Shown piece after piece: positions 52,889 to 60,000 of a DNA stretch of 60,000 bases (its first letter is position 1; every line of letters starts with the position of its first letter). Both the position numbers and the translations under genes were made by a program. Source of the stretch: Takakia lepidozioides (Eukaryota > Streptophyta > Takakiopsida > Takakiales > Takakiaceae); contig CM060732.1 in the NCBI GenBank assembly GCA_030704615.1, positions 53,737,053 to 53,797,052 on the forward strand, read 5' to 3'. The notes beneath the pieces were generated by a model. That model ran no database searches. It was not told the origin of the DNA and was given only the letters and a program-made list of their open reading frames with translations.

Positions 52889-55800
52889 CTCACAAAGTCC
52901 CGTCCCTTCGTCTTTAGTAGGTATACTGTGGACCAAAAAACAAAAAATCTGTCCATTCTTTTCATGTACATATATATATTCATGTGGAATCATGTCGACA
53001 ATCACTCTGTAGCGGTACCGCGTTGTAATGAAACAGAGCAAACTGCGTCGCAGAAGTGATTTTGAGAGAAAATTCAGAGGCGCGTAAAGACCCACCTTCT
53101 TTTCTGTTGTGGGCTGATCTACTTCAAGCAGTAAGCATATCGATTTTGATTTGCTTTTGCATGTTTCATTCACAATCGAGCCCATTCTTGGAAGCTATCG
53201 AGAATTCATTATTGCTACCAGGAAGGACAAGAGTTTCATGAAGAACTATAGTTTGATCTGTAGTCAATGCAGTGACATTAGCAACAACAATAGAAAGATG
53301 GTTCTGGACATATGAAAAATAATGGCAAATTCTTTTCCCGAGAAGATTTCCTACAGTGCACATGCCGAGCATGTAGAGGATATCGGGCCGAACGTAAATG
53401 TTACGATGAAGGAACACACAGGGACAGATAGAACGAGTCCGTTTCCGAGAGAGAGAAGTCTACCGTGCACTAATACAGGATTAATACGTTGGAGATTTCT
53501 GAGATTTTGCATCTGTAAGTCCTGCATTGTGTAGTTAGACCGGAGCGAAGAGACAGCGAGGGAAGGGAGTTGGCAAGGTTTCGAGAATTTTGAAATTTAG
53601 ATGGGGCCTTCAATGGAAATTTTCCGGAGAATCAACGTTGCCCGCTGTGTATTTGTCATAATTTATTGGCGGTTTGCGTGATTAATTTGGACGGGACTGA
53701 TCAGCAGGAAGAGAAACAAAAGAAGACGAGCAGATGTGGACAATGATACCAGAAGATCACCAGGTAATAGTCTGATTCGACTGATCTCTGACGCGATCTA
53801 GTGTTTGTTATAGAAACAGTCCGGTCACAACCCACCCTGTTCATTCCTATCTGTGACAAACATTCTAGCGAAGCTCTTTATCGTGCGTGTAGGTATTCAA
53901 ACCCGCGACCATAACCAGCATTTTCAGTGACAAACGGCTCTTTTGGTTTTGTTGACCGAATGTATGGAAAAGTGATATGATATGAATGCTTCGCGAGGGT
54001 CCTTCCTGCCATAAATCAAGAAGATGTTGTGTTCCTTAAGAGGTCTCTGCCTTTCCTGCTCCTTCAGTGCGTTGCCCATGCCATCACCACACACGGGCTT
54101 TACAAGTTCGAGATACGACTTGGACCAGTTTCCATTTACTATTCCCATTTTGATTCTCCTCACTGTGTTTGGTCCTCCGGTGTATTGAATTGCTATGCTG
54201 CATATTTCCGCGGCAGCTTAGAAGTGCTCCCGTATCATGGGAATTCTTAGAGTATCCCGGTGAACAAACAGACAACAACTCGAATTAGTAGCTGCTGCTA
54301 CTCTAAGATGCTGCTAGCATGCTTTGTTGTTTTTGCTTGATCTAAGTCTGAAGTTAGTGAGGATGGCGAGAAACGCATACACATGAGATTTGACGCACAA
54401 ACCAAGTTACAGATTAAGTTCCGTGGTGAGAACTTTCAATTGCACATTGTCAAGTTGGTAGCGACGTTGGCTGGTCCTCTGCCAACAGACATCTGCACTT
54501 GCTGACATAAAACCAAAGATTCCAAGTGACTTGATACAAAGGATTGACACACGCGGTGCAAGGGTCGTCAGAAGAGAATTATCTTAGCATAAAGTTGAGC
54601 AGACGTATCAGCAACAGATCAACACAATCAACCTCCACTTAAACTTGTAGCTGGGGATCAGTGAGCAATAACAGAAGGCATCCCAAGTAGCCACATCAAT
54701 TCATTACCAATTATTGAAACAGCTTTACAGTCGAGTCAGAAGAATTACTGGAGGTATGTGACCTGTTCTTTCCTGTCTGTGGCAAACATTCTAGTCGTGG
54801 AAGCGTGTAGGTATTCCAACAATCGGAAGAAAAAACCAAGACAGAAATTAGTCCTCGCAAAAAATAACGTGCAGGTACGTCGTAAATGCATGTCGCTCAC
54901 CTCCCATCCTCCCCCGAGCTTTTTATTTTTATGTCTTGCAAGAGACAACAACTTGTGCCCTATTTCAGTATTTATACACAAGAAGTAAAAACAGTACAAA
55001 GGATATGGGAGGAGTAAATATGCATTTACTGTCCCCATTTGATTTTCTTAGTTAGGTCTACCGATCATTTTCCTCCTTTTTAGAAGTTGATTCTCCAAAT
55101 GGAATATAATACCTACATTCCCCCCGTCCAGGTGGGTATCTACCTAAGTACGTATAGTGCTGAGAATACGTAGACAGGTAGCGACAAAAGTTGGTTATGG
55201 AAATGAGGTGCAACTACAAAGGGGTGGCTGCAGTCTTGGTGCCACGAATTCAATCCCGTTGTCGACGCCGTGATCCTGCGTCATCTGCTCTTCTTTCTCA
55301 CTCGCATCCTACTTACTTTCCTGGGCGACATGGAAACTCATTTCTTAGCCTTTTCAGAAGCTGCGGTGATTGGTGCCCCAGCTGCGGTGGTTAGGTTTAC
55401 TGACCACAGTTGAGTCAAGTGTGTATTGAACCCTTTCAAGGGGCTAAGTATTTGCAATGTAGTAAGTCCCTCCCTAGCTCGCTACATTGGTCTGTAAAAG
55501 TGTACGCTCTGCTGTGGCAATGCAGCTGTATCACCTGAATATGAATATGACCTTGCACATATTTTCATGGACTCACATGTTCATTATATATAACCCATGG
55601 TTGTTTCCCGAATTTCATGAGACTGGTCATCGTTGGTTGCTCAATGTCAGAGTTATGGGTTCCACAAAAGCATTCTGATGTTTATGAAGGTAGAGCTTTG
55701 TGATGCATCTAGTATCTAATCTACCTTGGTCACAGGGCTCCCAGTTAAACCTCCATAGATGGCCTGGGCTCGTTGAATATCGTCCACAATGTTAGAGAAT

Positions 55801-56752
55801 ACACTAAATCAAACATTAGTGTTTTTTTAAAATAAATTTAATTTAAAAAAAAAGGGTTGGTGTTTAGAGTGAGATATGAGTATGGTCAATCCAATTTTAT
55901 ATATGTAAGAGTGAGAGAGTACAAGACAGGATTTTTTTTTTTTAAAATTAGAAGTTTGATCTGTAGCTTGTGTTCCACTATGTTAGAATGTGCATCTATT
56001 GTGTAAACTTGATGCATGAAAAATCTAAGCACTTGTACAGTATACTTGGCTCCAACAGTGAGGGCTCTGAGGCATTTGGGATTTCAATGCAAGGTGACTC
56101 TCATCAGCCCATTCCAAGTGTAACTCGGGAGAGGCCATTCTGTGCACTATCTCCGAGAGGTCTACTCTCCTCCCGGCCATGGTTGATGGATCTTAAGAGT
56201 ACTCTAATGGCAATTTGGTAGTATTGCACCTTGGTGCCCAAGCTTCGGTTGGGTCCACATTGAATTTCTTGACCATAGGCTCTTTCATTGCTGCTAAATC
56301 TTAACTTGTCCATCCATGTCTTCTAGTATCTGGGTTTATGCACTCCAATCTTGTGCTAGGTGTATACACTGCAGGCTGATTATATCATCTTCTGCTTTGG
56401 GCGGTTGCTGTCGCTTTATAGAGAGTTTTTTTTTCATGTGCGGGGACATTGTTTGCCAAAAAAAGTTTGCAATGGAACCACATCCATCTTGATTTCAGCG
56501 GTGCCCAAAAGTCTGGCATGTTCTTGCCTCAGGGCAAATTATATCAAGATGCTAAACATGCAGAGTCTCGGCTTCAGTCAGCACATTGTCTTGTCTTTTA
56601 CTGAAAAGCAACTGCTCTGGAGGCTATGCCCCACTTTGACAGCTATGGAAGGTAAGGACTGGCAGGAGGTCAGACCCACTACCCAGTGCTAGAGGTGCCC
56701 AGGAAGGGCCAGTGTGCAACATTTGAGGACTTCGCTTGATTTACAGTTTCAG
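52889..56752. other. Intergenic stretch without a recognised gene
   Basis: Mostly AT-rich. It holds a pair of related segments of about 70 bp (see the repeat entry) and A/T homopolymers near 55840 and 55930. The frames present are short and match nothing I know. One 110-codon frame (56360-56692) has no support. Confidence 0.4.
53839..53906 (+). repeat. Direct repeat, copy 1 (copy 2 at about 54757-54827)
   Basis: Both copies contain ACCTGTTC or CCCTGTTC, then TCTGTG(A/G)CAAACATTCTAG, then GTGTAGGTATTC in the same order. They are about 920 bp apart and may be the ends of a decayed element. Confidence 0.5.
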
Positions 56753-59631
56753 TCAGCGAGGCCATCCCTGCCCATAGACATCTGGCTGGCTATATTGCTT
56801 GTCCCAGGACCACGGCCTGTCTGCTTCACAGCAAATCCATGATCATCAGATTGCCCATACAAGCATTCCACAGCATTCAAAATGAAAAGATGCTGTGAAT
56901 TTCACAACAATTGGCATTGATTCCTACCACAATCCATGTAACCAAGCCGCCAATTCCACAAGAGACAAAAATGAAATGAAACCAATTTCACAGGCAGAAC
57001 TTGGACAACTCCTGAGTCACAGTGTGATGATGAGGCAGACCTTCTGGTCCATATTTGGATGGCGGCACAGTATAAGGCACAGGCAGCCTCACAATGCCCT
57101 GCTCACCGCTGCCTTTCCAGCTTAGTGTGACAAGTTTTGATTGGCTCGCATGCTTCGTCCCGGGTTCACCCCCCCCTACCTTGCCTTGAGATCCATTACA
57201 CTGCACCACAAATCGAAGAGTAATGTCAGCCAGAAGGTCATACTGTGCCACTGTAAAACCATGGGCTGATATTTATGCCGAACCAGAGGAGGTCCGGAGA
57301 TCTCGCACGGCTGACAACAAGGCAGGTAATACCAGTGATGGTCTATGTTGATTAGCATATGAGAGAGAGAGTAGAAAACTTTCACATAAAGCCACTTGAT
57401 TTTGTGAGGTAGTTCACTCCAAAAACTTGACCAAGTGAATGAAGAGAGGCAATTAAGACAAACCGTCAGTGCATTCAAAAGCAGGACAATCGTAGCAAAA
57501 AGAAGATGAGAGTTGCGCTCATTGCAACACGAGCAGATGACATCCATGCGGCACCTTACGAATTTTCTTACAATACAGAAGTTTTTCAAGAGTCAAAGGC
57601 TTCCCGAGGCGTTGTCAGAACTCATACACCTCCTCCAGGCAGACATTTGTAATTTGTGAGTAAGAACTTCCAAATGCTGGCAGCTGATTGCATGGTCAAC
57701 AATGTAATGTTGCATGTGGGTCAGAATTCCTAGTGAGCACCGGGTCACAACCTTATTGATGCCTTCAAACAAACCTTCAGACGAGAAGTGCATAGAGAAA
57801 CTTGCCTGGAGAGATAAGGGATCTGTACATGAGAAGGAAGGAGCATCGGACTCAGAATCAACCATGGAGGGCAAAAATAGCACACCCAACTGCACATCCA
57901 CATTTTCCACATTACACATGAAGATAAGTCTTTAGGCTACTTGGCATGGATGATACCTACAGCGGTCAAACAAATAGTGATCTACGTCAACCACCCATGC
58001 TGTGTCAAAGAATGAAGTGTGCATCTGATTTTCCTTGTACTGTCAACAGAGTAGAGTGAGAAAGGGACCTCATACGAGCGTATCATCAACTGCGATTCAT
58101 TCTTGACCAATGAACCCCATGCAGCTTTGCTCAAATTTGATGATGTCAGCAAAAACCATCTGGCATCCACCCCTTCTTAAAGTAAGACTCATGGCCTGTC
58201 TGCAGGCTCCTTGACAGGGAAATCCACCATCACAGAACTCACCAGCGGAACAGCAAACAGTACTCAGGTGGCCCTGGCACCACAACATGCTTCATTCTTA
58301 GCAATTTTAACTATGGCTTCTCTTCACTGACTCCAGTATTATATCCTTGTGTTCCTGCAGATTATATTGTCAAACAATCCAATTTGGACTGATTTGCAGA
58401 TTCTTCGACAAACAAGTAGTCATCCACATTAGCGATTGATGCAGATCCATCTGCATTCAGGTCTCACCAGTACCGCTCCCGTTACTCCCACCTGGGCATC
58501 AAATTTAAGGACTTCTGCCAAATTGGAAGCTTGCACAAAGGCCAAAACAGCCCCGAACAGTACAATCCAAATCATTAGCTTTGCACCTGAGAAGAAACTA
58601 CAGCAGATATTCAGAAGCCTTACGCAAGGCATTGGTCGTTGTAGCGTACGTAACTCTTGATGTGGGGCATTGCACGGCTGCCAGCAAAACATGTACCAAA
58701 ATGAAGTCAATGAACAAAAGTACCTCTTGAAGTACAACCACAAGAAACAAAATCATGTCTAAATCACTCCAGTACTACCCATGACAGACCATCTAGAGGA
58801 TTTGTTACTTGTACAAACGTTCAGACTGGCTATCACTTCTCCTTGAACCCGACAAGTATTTCAGGCAACCTCTTTACACAATCACTTCTGAAATACTCAT
58901 TCAGCAGAGCCTACCTTCTACCTGTATGATCAGCTTGCCAGTGAGACCAGTACTTGGAAAGAAATGCTTTTTCCACATTCTTTTGAGGACTTGGAACTGC
59001 ACTGCCTGCAGAATAACCCTGTAAAAGACGAAGTATCTGTTATGAGATTGCTCTACAAGATACTGTCTGTCTGTGATCCATGAAAGACTGCACAATTTGT
59101 GCTAAGGCACCCAATCAAGACAAGTTTTGGCAATTCATTGCTCCAGTGCCCCCTGCGCAGCCTGTCACATTGCTTCAGCTGCATATAAAACATGCAAACT
59201 TGTCATGAGGGTAAGTACCTCAAGGGACCAGCGAACATCTTCCACAGTGGGCCAAATAAACTGAGTTTCTCCAGGACCCAAAGGTTCTTTCTCAAAGGTG
59301 GATCCTGCCTGCATTGACTTTCCCAGCTCGCCTACCCACTTCTCATCCAAAGAGCCCAGAGAGGAAAACTGCAAGGCCAGCAAAAGAGAGAGCATAAGAA
59401 AAGTGATTCAAGTGGAAGATGACAAAATCTCCACAGAAAGCTACTGCTATATACTTTGGGCGCCATGAGTTTAAGTGTGCACCAAGAAACATATACCTGA
59501 TAGACTAAGGAAGCCCCTTTGAATTGCGGCTCAAACACCTGCTCCTCCAACACCGTGCGAAGCTTCATATGCCCCCACTTGGTCAAACTTCGACCCCGAT
59601 GGTAACCAGGTACTGATGCAACCAACCGGAC
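56753..59631 (-). CDS. Tyrosyl-DNA phosphodiesterase 1, last eight exons
   Basis: Exons from 5' to 3': 59631-59497, 59368-59219, 59018-58915, 58677-58624, 58159-58069, 57889-57806, 57200-57041 and 56820-56753. Phases agree throughout. They encode about 280 residues ending [16 protein letters not shown]1 removes stalled topoisomerase I peptides and other adducts from DNA 3' ends in the nucleus. Seen here are [36 protein letters not shown], then the second HKN active-site motif split over exons ([13 protein letters not shown] joined to [16 protein letters not shown]), and LGVLFLPS. The first HKD-type motif and the N-terminus lie beyond the window. The intron after the exon ending at 57806 starts with GC (CAG|GCAAGT), a non-canonical donor. 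Confidence 0.9.
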
Positions 59632-60000
59632 CTGTAGACATACACAAGCAAAGAAGCTCCCTCTGATATCCAGCAGAGTGTCTTGACTGTGCATGTCTCG
59701 TTGGAAAGACACTCCGGGATCCTATATCATGACCATGCCCTAAGAACATTACCAGAGATAGTTTCCTTGGATACCACTACAATCTCAGCAGCATGGGCAC
59801 CATTACAAAAGGGTTGAGGTAGAAACCAGCAAGGAGCTAGCGTTCTACCTTTTAGCAACAAATGCCTGCCTATTTGTTGAGAGAAATTCACGTATTCAAA
59901 GGACCTTGTTTGCTTTAAACTTAAGGCCACAGACCCCGAATCTAGTTTGGACACAGCAAAGGAAATCTTCCTCTTGATCCAACCCATTTGGAGACTAGTG
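59632..60000 (-). other. Intron or upstream part of the TDP1 gene
   Basis: No TDP1 exon could be recognised here. The next upstream exon is probably beyond 60000. Confidence 0.4.

Overview
This is nuclear DNA of a land plant. The genes are split by GT-AG introns of roughly 0.1-0.9 kb, and the families are plant families: DYW-type pentatricopeptide (PPR) RNA-editing factors, organellar single-stranded DNA-binding (OSB) PDF motifs, an F-box/phloem-protein-2 protein, plant-type TDP1, and CACTA and Copia transposons. Several near-identical DYW PPR loci, plus a GMC-oxidoreductase/hydrolase fusion, suggest a seedless plant (lycophyte, fern or bryophyte). That placement is inference, not proof.

Layout. 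1-7376: transposon-rich flank with a GC-rich block of unknown origin, one relic exon of a peroxisomal SDR (2,4-dienoyl-CoA-reductase-like) and the 3' half of a decayed Copia element on the minus strand. 7380-21719: a complete CACTA (En/Spm) transposon with matching 31-bp ends and an ATT target duplication. It carries a frameshifted TNP2-type transposase (minus), a second, TNPA-like gene (plus) into which an FCP1/NIF-type HAD phosphatase domain is built, captured OSB and PPR exons, an internal triplicated repeat and a tandem subterminal array. 21723-24185: a non-coding stretch with a tRNA-derived SINE-like head.

24186-33666: a head-to-head inverted duplication. Each arm has OSB PDF-motif exons followed by an intact 741-codon PPR-DYW reading frame. 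In both arms the last OSB donor and the PPR acceptor are in the same phase, so splicing would give an in-frame OSB-PPR-DYW fusion. 33748-41950: mostly non-coding, with another PDF relic and a third, badly frameshifted PPR-DYW pseudogene (36535-38770).

41952-43906 (minus): a three-exon F-box/PP2 gene. 45170-52888 (plus): a twelve-exon gene for a protein of about 1414 residues, a cholesterol-oxidase-like GMC oxidoreductase fused to an alpha/beta hydrolase. 56753 to beyond 59631 (minus): the last eight exons of tyrosyl-DNA phosphodiesterase 1 (TDP1).

The OSB and PPR proteins are both expected to act on nucleic acids in mitochondria or plastids. Their repeated linkage here (two arms, and both captured by the CACTA element) is the most striking feature of the window.
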